DNA of 64,000 nucleotides from an uncultured Collinsella sp. (GTDB lineage Bacteria > Actinomycetota > Coriobacteriia > Coriobacteriales > Coriobacteriaceae). Position 1 is the first letter of the stretch; every line of letters starts with the position of its first letter. Below are positions 8,619-17,123 of the stretch, one piece after another. The notes under the pieces were generated by a model that was given only the letters and a program-made list of their open reading frames with translations, was not told the DNA's origin and searched no databases. The translations under genes and the position numbers were made by a program. The stretch lies in assembly GCA_900546115.1 (NCBI GenBank), contig URBQ01000006.1:8508-72507 (forward strand). Direction: 5' to 3'.

Positions 8619-9332
8619 ATGAATGTAGAAACTGCGCAGCGGCTCGCCGACCTTCGTCGCAGCAAGGGTTTTAGCCAAGAAGGGCTGGCGCGAAAGCTGG
8701 GGCTGTCGCGCCAGGCGGTCAGTAAATGGGAGCGTGCGGAGAGCTCGCCCGATACCGAGAACCTGATCTCGCTCGCAAAACTCTATGGCGTGAGTTTGGA
8801 TGAGCTCCTTAATCCGAGCGATGAGATCGAGGACGATATCGAGTTTGAGAACGAGGACCGCGCCCGTCAGCGCGAGGCCGAGGCAGCGGAGCGCGCCCGT
8901 ACCCATGAGGCAGCGGCACGTGCTACCGAGGCGGCAACACAGGCGAGTGATGCCGCCGCCAAGGCGGCGCAAGCGGCAAGCTGGAGCGCGCAGGCCGCCA
9001 ATGCCGCTACGGCGCAGGTGACGAGTGGCGGCGCAGCTGGCTCGACTCCGGTGAAAGGTCCGTTCCAGTCGTTTCCGTATTGGGCCGTGTGCTGGCTGCT
9101 GTTCTTTTTGCTGATGTTCCTGTTTGGTGGCTCCTTTGCCGCGCTGATCTTCTTTACAATCCCCATCTATCACTGGGTGGCGCGTGCGCTCGATGGCGAT
9201 TGGGCACGCGGGGATATTCAGGTTGGTCCGGCGCCGGAGGCGGCTAAGGCTCAGGATGTTTCCGCTGCGGTTGATACTGACGTGGCTTCCGCGACCCCCG
9301 CTGATCCGAGCGCCAAAGAAGGTGATGAATAA
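8619..9332 (+). CDS. XRE-family regulator with C-terminal membrane anchor
   Basis: A 237-residue protein. Residues 5-60 form a Cro/CI-type helix-turn-helix (RRSKGFSQEGLARKLGLSRQ, VSKWERAESSPD). An acidic stretch and an Ala-rich helix (about 85-145) follow, then one or two membrane segments (WAVCWLLFFLLMFLF and the following hydrophobic run) and a short acidic tail. The start was set at ATG 8619 behind GGAGGA; an upstream in-frame extension is not conserved in character. It overlaps the DUF4097 gene by one base (TAATG), so the two are translationally coupled. It may sense the envelope and control its own operon; that is inference. Confidence 0.85.
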   Translation: MNVETAQRLADLRRSKGFSQEGLARKLGLSRQAVSKWERAESSPDTENLISLAKLYGVSLDELLNPSDEIEDDIEFENEDRARQREAEAAERARTHEAAARATEAATQASDAAAKAAQAASWSAQAANAATAQVTSGGAAGSTPVKGPFQSFPYWAVCWLLFFLLMFLFGGSFAALIFFTIPIYHWVARALDGDWARGDIQVGPAPEAAKAQDVSAAVDTDVASATPADPSAKEGDE

Positions 9333-10228
9333 TGAAGCTTTCGCATGAATCCAAGGTACGCCTGGGCGTTGGCATCGGGGCGTTTGTGCTCATCATTGGG
9401 CTTGTATTTGGCGTTTCGCGGACATTGATTCATTTTGATGACCCGCGGGATCTCGACGATGTTGTATCCGGCTTGTCCGGTAGGGACGATGCGGTTGACG
9501 CCGATGTTTTGAACGATGGCGGTAAGTATTCCGCTCAGCCTCAGCAGCTTTCGAGTACGACTTTTGATGCCGATATGTTCCGCTACCTCGATTTCGATAT
9601 CAATGCGGCTTCGGTGGACGTCAAGGTTGTTGATGGCAACAAGGCTCGCGTTATCGAGCGGGGGCGTGTTGCCAAGGGTATGGATGCCTCAAAGGCCGCG
9701 GCGCAAAACATCGCATCCGTCGAGGACTCGACGCTCAAGGTTTCCCAGTTTGGCAGTGATGACGGTAAGGCAATCGATCGCTCGGTTACGGTTGAGCTGC
9801 CGCGCCGTGTTGCCGAACATCTGAAGGGAGTTAACGCGCACGTACGTTCGGGTGATCTGCAGATCGCCGGCATCATCTGCGATGGCTTCGATCTTTTCCT
9901 GGACTCGGGAGATGTAAAGTTTGCGGGCGGCGTGACAGATGCGCTCAGCGCCGAGGTTGGTTCGGGCGATGTGACGTTTGACCTGAATCAGGCCCCCGCG
10001 AACTCGATGGATGTTACCGTGGGCTCGGGCGATGTGGAGATGACGGTTCCGAACTCTACGGGCTTTACGGCGAGTCTTACCCTGGGCAGCGGTGACTTCG
10101 AGAGCGATTTCCTCCCGGATGGCTACGATGGTGAGGCCGTTTCGAATCTTGAGTTCGACAACGGTGATAAGTCCGCCACGTATCGCTTTGCGGTTGGTTC
10201 GGGCGACATGTCGTTCAATCCGGAATGA
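9332..10228 (+). CDS. DUF4097 beta-strand-repeat membrane protein
   Basis: A 298-residue protein with one N-terminal membrane helix (GIGAFVLIIGLVFGV) and an extracytoplasmic right-handed beta-solenoid. The repeated unit is a GSGD-type turn: VRSGDLQI, DSGDVKFAG, GSGDVTFD, GSGDVEMTV, GSGDFESDF and GSGDMSFNPE, about every 17-25 residues. This is the DUF4097 adhesin-like repeat family, found near envelope-stress regulators. The start codon overlaps the stop of the upstream XRE regulator. The exact role is unknown. Confidence 0.8.
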   Translation: MKLSHESKVRLGVGIGAFVLIIGLVFGVSRTLIHFDDPRDLDDVVSGLSGRDDAVDADVLNDGGKYSAQPQQLSSTTFDADMFRYLDFDINAASVDVKVVDGNKARVIERGRVAKGMDASKAAAQNIASVEDSTLKVSQFGSDDGKAIDRSVTVELPRRVAEHLKGVNAHVRSGDLQIAGIICDGFDLFLDSGDVKFAGGVTDALSAEVGSGDVTFDLNQAPANSMDVTVGSGDVEMTVPNSTGFTASLTLGSGDFESDFLPDGYDGEAVSNLEFDNGDKSATYRFAVGSGDMSFNPE

Positions 10229-10281
10229 CGACGGCGGGCTAAGTCCGCAAACATAGATGCTTATACGCGCTGTTTGATGTA

Positions 10282-10320
10282 GGCGCCGGAGCCGTGACGG
10301 GCTTCGGCGCCTTTGCCTTT
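10282..10320 (+). terminator. intrinsic terminator after the DUF4097 gene
   Basis: The stem GGCGCCG-GAGCC pairs with GGGCT-CGGCGCC across a short loop and is followed by TTTGCCTTT. It lies just before the elp3 start. Confidence 0.75.
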
Positions 10321-10331
10321 ACAATGGGGTC

Positions 10332-12239
10332 ATGGAACAGATTATTTTGAACATACTCGATGCCCTGCGTCGCGGCGAGACCGTGGACGACAAGGCGCTC
10401 GTCAAACTGATACACGCCGAGGCGCGCCGTGAGGGTGCCGACAAGCGTGATCTGGCCAAGCGCCGTCTGCTGCCGTCTTACCAGCGGGTTAAACGCGAGG
10501 AGCCGGCTCGTTGGGCTGCGTGGAATGTCGATGCCGAGCTGGAGCGTCAACTGCTGCAGGTACTGCGCATGAAGCCGCGTCGCACGGCTTCGGGCGTGGC
10601 GACCATTACCGTCATCACCAAGCCGTGGCCCTGTTCGGGCGATTGCCTGTTTTGCCCCAGCGATCTGCGCATGCCCAAAAGCTATCTGCACGACGAGCCG
10701 GCGTGCGCCCGCGCGGAGCAAAACTGCTTCGACCCGTATCTGCAGGTGAGTGCTCGTCTGACCGCGCTTTCGCAGATGGGGCATGCGACCGATAAGATCG
10801 AGCTCATCGTGCTCGGTGGCACCTGGAGCGACTATCCGGAAGGCTATCAGACATGGTTTATGTCGGAGCTTTTCCGTGCGCTCAATGACGATGCCGTGGC
10901 CGGCGTGGCGGCCAATCCCATGCTGGCGCGTCCGGGTATCAGTCGTGCCGAGGCAGGGCGCCTGCTCGATGATGCTCCCGCCGATGCTCTTCCGTCGGTA
11001 GTGGCGGAGCGTCGCGAGCGCTATCGGGCCGCCGGCATTGCGACAGACGAGGCCGAGCTTACAGCCGGCGTTGCCGACGAGCAGGAGCGTGTGGATGCCG
11101 CCGTGGGCGGCTACAACCGCGCGGTGCGTCGCCTGTACGGTCCCGGCACGCCGTGGGGCGAGGTTGCCGAGTGGCAGACGGCGACGATGGAGGAGCTTGA
11201 GCGCCTGCAGCGCATCAACGAGACGGCGAAGCATCGCGTGGTGGGGCTCGTTATCGAGACGCGCCCCGATGCCGTGACGCCGCAAGCGCTTACGCTCGTT
11301 CGCCGCCTGGGCTGCACCAAGATTCAGATGGGCATCCAGAGTCTCGACCAGCACCTGCTCGACATCAGTGAGCGCCGTATTTCGGTGGCTCAGATCGAGC
11401 GAGCGTTTTCGCTCGCGCGCCTGTTTGGCTTTAAGATCCACGCGCACTTTATGCTCAATTTGCTCGGCGCCACGCCCGAGGGGGACAAGCGTGACTACGA
11501 GCGCTTTATGACCGAGGGGGCCTTTATGCCCGATGAGGTCAAGGTCTACCCGTGCGCACTCATCGAGGGCTCGCGTCTGGTGGGCTGTTACGAGCGTGGC
11601 GAGTGGCGCCCCTATACCGAGGAAGAGCTGCTCGACGTGCTGGCCGACGACATCGTGGTGACGCCGTCGTTCTGCCGTATCAGTCGCATGATCCGCGACT
11701 TTAGCTCCGACGACATCATGGTGGGCAACAAGAAGCCCAACCTGCGTCAACTCGTCGAGAACCGCTTGGCGGCTCGCGGAGAAGGCGCGGCAGTGCGCGA
11801 GATTCGCTATCGCGAGATCAGTACCGCGGGTGCCGACTTGGATGAGCTGTCTCTCGATGAGGAAGTGGCGTACGAGACGCCGGTGACTTATGAGCGCTTT
11901 TTGCAGTGGGTGACGCCGCAGGGCAAGATCGCGGGTTTTTTGCGGCTGTCGTTGCCCGACCGTTCGTTTGTTGCCGCGCACGCGGACGAGCTGCCGACGA
12001 TGCCGGACGAGGCGATGATTCGTGAGGTGCACGTGTATGGCATGGCGGCGCGCGTGGGGGATCAAGGCCAGGCGGCCCAGCACCATGGGCTGGGGCGGTT
12101 GCTGGTGGAGCGTGCATGCCATATTGCTCGGGACGCGGGGTATTCGCACATCAACGTGATCAGCGCGATCGGTACGCGCGAGTACTATCGCCATCTGGGT
12201 TTTTACGACCATGGACTCTATCTGCAAAAGGAGCTCTAG
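10332..12239 (+). CDS. elp3: Elp3-type radical SAM/GNAT tRNA U34 modification enzyme
   Basis: A 635-residue two-domain enzyme. The radical-SAM half carries a cysteine cluster in WPCSGDCLFCPSD (about residues 100-112) that binds the 4Fe-4S centre, then VLGGTWSDYPEGYQ and IETRPD, which are Elp3 hallmarks. The C-terminal ~130 residues form the GNAT acetyl-CoA domain (QHHGLGRLLVERA, and REYYRHLGF near the end). The family starts carboxymethyl-type modification of wobble uridine 34. The gene is followed with no spacer by a spermidine-synthase-like gene (TAG immediately followed by ATG), so they form an operon. Confidence 0.92.
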   Translation: MEQIILNILDALRRGETVDDKALVKLIHAEARREGADKRDLAKRRLLPSYQRVKREEPARWAAWNVDAELERQLLQVLRMKPRRTASGVATITVITKPWPCSGDCLFCPSDLRMPKSYLHDEPACARAEQNCFDPYLQVSARLTALSQMGHATDKIELIVLGGTWSDYPEGYQTWFMSELFRALNDDAVAGVAANPMLARPGISRAEAGRLLDDAPADALPSVVAERRERYRAAGIATDEAELTAGVADEQERVDAAVGGYNRAVRRLYGPGTPWGEVAEWQTATMEELERLQRINETAKHRVVGLVIETRPDAVTPQALTLVRRLGCTKIQMGIQSLDQHLLDISERRISVAQIERAFSLARLFGFKIHAHFMLNLLGATPEGDKRDYERFMTEGAFMPDEVKVYPCALIEGSRLVGCYERGEWRPYTEEELLDVLADDIVVTPSFCRISRMIRDFSSDDIMVGNKKPNLRQLVENRLAARGEGAAVREIRYREISTAGADLDELSLDEEVAYETPVTYERFLQWVTPQGKIAGFLRLSLPDRSFVAAHADELPTMPDEAMIREVHVYGMAARVGDQGQAAQHHGLGRLLVERACHIARDAGYSHINVISAIGTREYYRHLGFYDHGLYLQKEL

Positions 12240-13115
12240 ATGAACAAGCCGAGTGTTTCTGCTGGCGTCGTTGCCGGCGTTGCCCTGGGAGCTGCGGCGC
12301 TTGGTGCGGCCGCCGTCGCTGTTCATGCTGCCTGCCTGCAGGTTGCGCGAACCCGCAATGGGCTGGCGCGTGTGAAGCGCGTGCATGCTGAGAGCGGCGA
12401 TGAGATTCGCGTGCTGGTGCAAGGCGGCGTCTACCAAAGCGCGAGTTACGTCGGAGAGCGTTGGGCAGAGCCCGTCTTTGCGTACTATCGTGCGTTTGAC
12501 GACGTGTTTGAGGTCGAGGATGCAATGCGCGACGCTTATGGTCACGGCATCGACCGCATGCTTATGCTAGGTGGCGGCGGGTTTGCCTATCCCAAATTTG
12601 CGCTGATGTCGCACGAGGGCCTGCGCATGGACGTTATCGAGTATGACGGAGAGGTAACACGCTTGGCGCGCCGCTGGTTCTACCTGGATGAGCTGGAGCA
12701 CGCGGTGGGCGACCGCTTGCGAGTGATTACCGCTGAGGCTCGCTCGTATCTGGGTGTGACGAGCGTGGGCCATCGTCGCTACGACGTGGTCGTGAGCGAT
12801 TGCTTTGGCGGTGCCGAGCCCGTGCGCGAGCTGGCAACGGTTGAGGCGCTGCGTTTGGTGCGAGGCAGCCTGAACCCCGGGGGTATCTACGTGGCCAATA
12901 TCGTGAGCGCAAACGAGGGGAGCGATGTGACGTTCCTGCGCGACTGCGCTGCCACGGCACTCGAGGTATTCGCCCACGCCTGGGTGGTCCCATGTGGCGA
13001 TGCGGAGTTCGGCGGCGAGGAGAACTACCTGCTCGTCGCCAGCGACGGCGACTACGCTTTTGCCGAAGCCGTGCCCTTCGACGCCGACTTCCTCGGCGCT
13101 GCCCTCCACGACTAG
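12240..13115 (+). CDS. spermidine synthase-like methyltransferase-fold protein
   Basis: A 291-residue protein with a hydrophobic Ala/Val-rich N-terminus (about 8-30) that looks like a membrane anchor or signal. A Rossmann domain of the spermidine-synthase superfamily follows: LMLGGGGFAYP (glycine-rich loop), DVIEYDGEVT (acidic loop) and YDVVVSDCFGG. The Asp pair expected for aminopropyl transfer is not evident after the last motif, so true polyamine synthesis is doubtful. The start codon directly abuts the elp3 stop. The substrate is not recognised. Confidence 0.7.
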   Translation: MNKPSVSAGVVAGVALGAAALGAAAVAVHAACLQVARTRNGLARVKRVHAESGDEIRVLVQGGVYQSASYVGERWAEPVFAYYRAFDDVFEVEDAMRDAYGHGIDRMLMLGGGGFAYPKFALMSHEGLRMDVIEYDGEVTRLARRWFYLDELEHAVGDRLRVITAEARSYLGVTSVGHRRYDVVVSDCFGGAEPVRELATVEALRLVRGSLNPGGIYVANIVSANEGSDVTFLRDCAATALEVFAHAWVVPCGDAEFGGEENYLLVASDGDYAFAEAVPFDADFLGAALHD

Positions 13116-13140
13116 CGCGCCTTTCTGCGACCAGTCTTTC

Positions 13141-13228
13141 TGGGACGGGGCTATTTTAGCTACCCAAGCAGGTAGCGCGAACGGGTTGGCCGATTGGCGG
13201 CAGGGGTAGCTAAAATAGCCCCGTCCCA
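13141..13228. repeat. 88-bp inverted repeat with perfect 24-bp arms
   Basis: The arms 13141-13164 and 13205-13228 are perfect reverse complements and begin TGGGACGGGGCTATTTTAGC. The loop contains CGGGTTGGCC, which also appears in the loop of the element at 18957. It lies between the convergent ends of the spermidine-synthase-like gene and the helicase operon. Confidence 0.85.
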
Positions 13229-13257
13229 AATTGACTACTCATATAGTCGGCCCCGTT

Positions 13258-15702
13258 TTATGTGTGGTCGCGCCAGCCGAGGACGCGTTGCTTCATACCC
13301 TCGATGTCGAGCACGCCTTCGGCAAAGCCTTTGCGCACGAGCTCCTCGGGAACAAACTCGTCGTAGCGGTCAAAGTAAGGCACCTCGCCGGGATAGACGA
13401 GCTCGATGGGGTCGAAGTCCTTTTCGGCCTCGGCGGCGAGCACCTCAAAGAACGTCTCCTCGTCGGCCTTCATCTTAAACTGCATAAAGTACGGACGCGA
13501 CGGATCGAGCCCGCGAAGGCCCAGCTCAGCGGCACATTTAATCTTGAGCATGCGCTCGAGCGCCAAAAAGGCGTAGCTGCCCAGCCAGGGGAAGAGTACC
13601 CAGGTGTCGCCGCCCAGGTTAATGAGCGGTTTAGTTCCCGCGCCCGAAATCTCGGCGGTATGACGAGCCTGCGCAAGGCGTGCTCGTGCGTTGCCCATGA
13701 GATACGGATATGCCGCATGCTCGTTGAGCGCCTTGCGCATGCGCTCGAGTACGTGTGTATTGATGTCGCCGGGGCAGTCGCCAAAGTATGCCGGCACACG
13801 ACCTTTGACTTGCGTGGCAAAGACGGTGTGTCGCTTCCAGTCCACTTCTTCGACGATCCAACAATGGCCCGCGATGGCGATGCGCTCGCCAGGTGGTGGC
13901 GGGTTGACAATCGTGCCCAGCTCGGCCGATTCGCTCCGGACGGTAAACTCCTCGTTCTCCTGGAACACGGCGTAGAACTTAAAGTTGTTGATGATGCGCT
14001 CTCCCGCGAGGCCCACGATGAGCCCGCCACCTTCGGTGACCTGGATATGGTCAATCTTGATGAGGTGGCGCAGCAGTATGCGATAGTCATCGGCCGAGAT
14101 ACGGTGGAAATAGCTGAGCGTGAGAACGCGCTGAGCAAGCTCGGCCGGTGTGAGCTCGCCGGTACTGGCGAGCGTCGACATAGTCTGGTGGTAGAGCAAA
14201 CTGTAGGGGAGTCGATCGAGCTCGGGTGGCTCAACCCACTTTTCCTCGCGATAGAGTTGAACGAGCGCGATGCCCTGTAGGAACTTCCAGGGAATGGTCT
14301 CGGGCATCATCGTGCGCGGCTCGGGTTCTTCCTCGCGCATGACAAACCACATCTCGGGCGGAAGGTCGCGACGGCCTGTGCGCCCCATGCGCTGCAAAAA
14401 GGAGCTGACGGTAAACGGTGCATCGATCTGGAACGCGCGCTCCAGGCGGCCGATATCAATGCCGAGTTCTAGTGTGGAGGTGGTGACGGTTGTCTGTGCC
14501 TGTTCCTCGTCGCGCATGAGCTCCTCGGCGGTCTCGCGTAGCGATGCTGAGAGGTTGCCATGATGGATAAGGAAGCGGTCTGGCTCGTGCCGGCTCTCGC
14601 AGTAGCTGCGCAACATGGAGCACACGGCCTCTGCCTCCTCGCGCGAGTTGGCAAAGACCAGGCACTTGCGGCCGCGGGTATGTTCAAAGATGTAGCCCAT
14701 GCCGGGATCGGCGTTGTCGGGTGCGGTGTCGGTGGGGTTGAGCAGTGCCTGTTCGGTTGCCTGCGGGATGTCGACTTTGCCCTCGGGGGCTGAGGAAGTG
14801 CGACGGTCCTTGGGGGCAGCCTTGCCCCGTGCCTGCTCGCGACGTTGGCGGCGTTCCTCCTGTGTGAGTTGCCCGCTATGACGCATGTCTTGGGTGCTGA
14901 CGGGCAGTGCCGCGGGTGGTGCCGCCTCAATGCGCTCGCATGCGAGCACCTCAGCTTCCTGCGGACCCGTGCTCGTGAATCCTCGTTGCTGCGCCTGGGG
15001 ACCCGAGTTGTAGAAGTGCTCCATGGAGATACGCCACACGCGGCGCGGCTCCTCAAAGCGGGGGATGACGCAGTCGCGTCCCGTCCCCTGCGACAGGAAG
15101 GCGCCCGTGCGTTCCGGGTCCCCGATGGTGGCCGAAAGGCCGATGCGCCGGGGCCGCACGCCCGCCATGCGCGAAAGACGTTCGATAAGGCAGAGCGTCT
15201 GCCCGCCGCGGTCACCGCGCATGAGCGAGTGGACCTCGTCGATGACCACATAGCGCAGGTCGCAGAACATACGCGGGATTGCCATGTGCTTGTGGATCAG
15301 GAGTGCCTCGAGTGACTCGGGCGTAATCTGCAAGATGCCGCTCGGTTTTTTGATGAGTTTGGTCTTGTGCGATTGCGAGACATCGCCATGCCAGTGCCAG
15401 ACGGGGATATCGGCTTCTTCGCACAGGTCGTTGAGGCGGACGAATTGGTCGTTGATGAGCGCCTTGAGGGGGCCAATGTAGAGGGCGCCCACGCTTGCAG
15501 GCGGGTTCTCCCAAAACTCGGTCAGGATGGGAAAGAAGGCCGCCTCAGTTTTGCCAGATGCCGTGGATGCCGTCAGGAGCACATTGTCCTGCGTGTTAAA
15601 GATGGCATCTGCTGCCGCAACTTGGATGGAGCGCAGGCTCTCCCAATCGTGGGAGTAAATGAAATCCTGGATAAACGGGGCGTAGCGGTCAAAGGCGTTC
15701 AC
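13258..15702 (-). CDS. Lhr-like DEAD/DEAH-box helicase (BrxHI-like)
   Basis: An 814-residue superfamily 2 helicase, the last gene of a three-gene operon. Motifs in order are TASTASGKTEAAFF (Walker A), VVIDEVHSLMRGDRGGQT (DEVH plus the Lhr-type tail), GLSATIGDPER (III), TSTLELGIDIG (V) and LQRMGRTGRR (VI). A long C-terminal region follows, with an OB/WH-like Lhr arrangement. I prefer GTG 15702, which has AAAGGAGG just upstream, over ATG 15765, which has no ribosome site. BrxHI helicases of type 2 BREX and Lhr helicases have this architecture. An inverted repeat separates it from the ATPase gene. A phage-defence or DNA-processing role is inferred from context. Confidence 0.85.
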   Translation of the reverse strand: MNAFDRYAPFIQDFIYSHDWESLRSIQVAAADAIFNTQDNVLLTASTASGKTEAAFFPILTEFWENPPASVGALYIGPLKALINDQFVRLNDLCEEADIPVWHWHGDVSQSHKTKLIKKPSGILQITPESLEALLIHKHMAIPRMFCDLRYVVIDEVHSLMRGDRGGQTLCLIERLSRMAGVRPRRIGLSATIGDPERTGAFLSQGTGRDCVIPRFEEPRRVWRISMEHFYNSGPQAQQRGFTSTGPQEAEVLACERIEAAPPAALPVSTQDMRHSGQLTQEERRQRREQARGKAAPKDRRTSSAPEGKVDIPQATEQALLNPTDTAPDNADPGMGYIFEHTRGRKCLVFANSREEAEAVCSMLRSYCESRHEPDRFLIHHGNLSASLRETAEELMRDEEQAQTTVTTSTLELGIDIGRLERAFQIDAPFTVSSFLQRMGRTGRRDLPPEMWFVMREEEPEPRTMMPETIPWKFLQGIALVQLYREEKWVEPPELDRLPYSLLYHQTMSTLASTGELTPAELAQRVLTLSYFHRISADDYRILLRHLIKIDHIQVTEGGGLIVGLAGERIINNFKFYAVFQENEEFTVRSESAELGTIVNPPPPGERIAIAGHCWIVEEVDWKRHTVFATQVKGRVPAYFGDCPGDINTHVLERMRKALNEHAAYPYLMGNARARLAQARHTAEISGAGTKPLINLGGDTWVLFPWLGSYAFLALERMLKIKCAAELGLRGLDPSRPYFMQFKMKADEETFFEVLAAEAEKDFDPIELVYPGEVPYFDRYDEFVPEELVRKGFAEGVLDIEGMKQRVLGWRDHT

Positions 15703-15783
15703 GGGGCCTCCTTTCAACAACGGGCTATCAAACGCAACAGGCAATGGGTCGTCGAATTGCAACATCGGCGTTTGCCCAGATAA

Positions 15784-15820
15784 AACCTGCCAAAATAAAC
15801 CTGTCCCTTTTTGGCAGGTT
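15784..15820. repeat. short hairpin element inside the TerB-ATPase-helicase operon
   Basis: AACCTGCCAAAA (15784-15795) pairs with TTTTGGCAGGTT (15809-15820); the loop holds the GGGAC core on the minus strand. On the minus strand the hairpin is followed by TTAT, so it could be a weak or partial terminator that lowers helicase expression relative to the two upstream genes. Confidence 0.6.
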
Positions 15821-17123
15821 AGATGGTGAATTCGGCGAAGTTGCGGTCATCGTCTGCGGTGTGGGTGTCGTCTGTTGCGGCTGCCGGCGCCAGCGCGTCG
15901 CCACCGACGCCTTGCAGCAACTCGGCCACGTTGGCGTCGGGGTTTTGACATAGGATATCGAGCAGCTCGATAAAGTCGCGGATGACCTCGCGGGGCGTCA
16001 GGTGCGTGTCTGCCCCCACGCGGCCAAACTCAATCTTGAGGAAGTCCACCAAGTCGTTCTCGGTAAGCGTGGGCGTCCAGCCAAAGTAGCCGGCATGGAT
16101 TTGCATGAGCTTTTCGATGAGCACCAGCAGCTCCTCGTAGGTGAGCGGCTGCAGGCGGATGATGGGCGCGAGCATGTCTTTGAGGTCATTGCGCGCAAAA
16201 CGGCCCTGAGCGAGTCGGCTGCGCAGAGCTTCGTAGGAGAACACGCCGCGGCGGCGGTCCTCGATAGAGGTCGGCGTGCCGCCCATGATCACGCCCAGGT
16301 ACTGCGCTTTGCCTTGGAGCGTGTCGTTGTACATGGTCAGGATCTTCTCGTAGTTATATTGGCGCGTGATCGCGTTGGGAATCTTATACAGATTCACGAG
16401 CTCGTCGATGAGCACTAGCATGCCCTTGTAGCCGCTGCAGACCAAAAAGCGCGCAATGAGCTTAACGTAGTCGTACCAGTCGTCATCGCTGATGATGGTC
16501 GAGGAGCCCAGTTCGGCGCGAGCCTCGCTCTTGGTGCGGTATTCGCCGCGGATCCATTTGGTCACGCGGCTCATGGCCTCTTCGTCGCCCTCTGATACGG
16601 CCGCGCGGTAGCGGCGGAGCATACGGGCGAAGTCGAAGCCGTGGACCATTTCCTCGAGCGGGGCCAGTTGGGAATTGACGGCAGACTCGTCGGCATCGGC
16701 ACACGAGGCGACCCAGCGATCTAGGATAAGGTTGAGCGCACCTCCCTCGGGGCGCGTCTTGGTCGATATATTGCGGACGAGCTCGCGGTAGGTGGCAAGG
16801 CCCTGTCCCTGGCCGCCCTGTAGGCGGCGCTCAGGGGAAAGGTCGGCATCGGCGACCACAAAGCCCTCGCCCATGGCATGCGTGCGGATGGTCTGGAGCA
16901 AAAAGCTCTTGCCGGCGCCGTAGCGACCGACTAGGAAACGGAAGCTTGCGCCGCCATCGGCGATGAGGCTCAGGTCGGTGAGCAGAGCACGGATCTCGAC
17001 CTCTCGCCCCACGGTGATATAGGGAAGGCCAATGCGCGGGACAACACCGCCCTTGAGCGAGTTGAGAATGACGGCAGCGACGCGCTTGGGCACGCGGGGC
17101 GCTGCGGATGCGGTATCACTCAT
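15819..17123 (-). CDS. BrxD-like P-loop ATPase (DUF2791-type)
   Basis: A 434-residue ATPase. VGRYGAGKSFLLQ at about residue 65 is Walker A and GMLVLIDELVNLYK at about 235 is Walker B, with an AAA-like sensor region (YLGVIMGGTPTS) and a helical C-terminus. The sequence resembles the DUF2791/BrxD ATP-binding proteins of BREX loci and their relatives. The start codon overlaps the stop of the TerB gene by eight bases, so translation is coupled. An acidic Thr/Asp-rich tail (TDDTHTADDDRN) ends the protein. No methylase, PglZ or BrxC gene is next to it. Confidence 0.75.
   Translation of the reverse strand: MSDTASAAPRVPKRVAAVILNSLKGGVVPRIGLPYITVGREVEIRALLTDLSLIADGGASFRFLVGRYGAGKSFLLQTIRTHAMGEGFVVADADLSPERRLQGGQGQGLATYRELVRNISTKTRPEGGALNLILDRWVASCADADESAVNSQLAPLEEMVHGFDFARMLRRYRAAVSEGDEEAMSRVTKWIRGEYRTKSEARAELGSSTIISDDDWYDYVKLIARFLVCSGYKGMLVLIDELVNLYKIPNAITRQYNYEKILTMYNDTLQGKAQYLGVIMGGTPTSIEDRRRGVFSYEALRSRLAQGRFARNDLKDMLAPIIRLQPLTYEELLVLIEKLMQIHAGYFGWTPTLTENDLVDFLKIEFGRVGADTHLTPREVIRDFIELLDILCQNPDANVAELLQGVGGDALAPAAATDDTHTADDDRNFAEFTI

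Noticed and set aside
10239..12545. A 768-codon minus-strand frame opposite elp3
   Set aside because: It lies exactly opposite the recognised Elp3 sequence and has Arg/His-rich composition with no motif.
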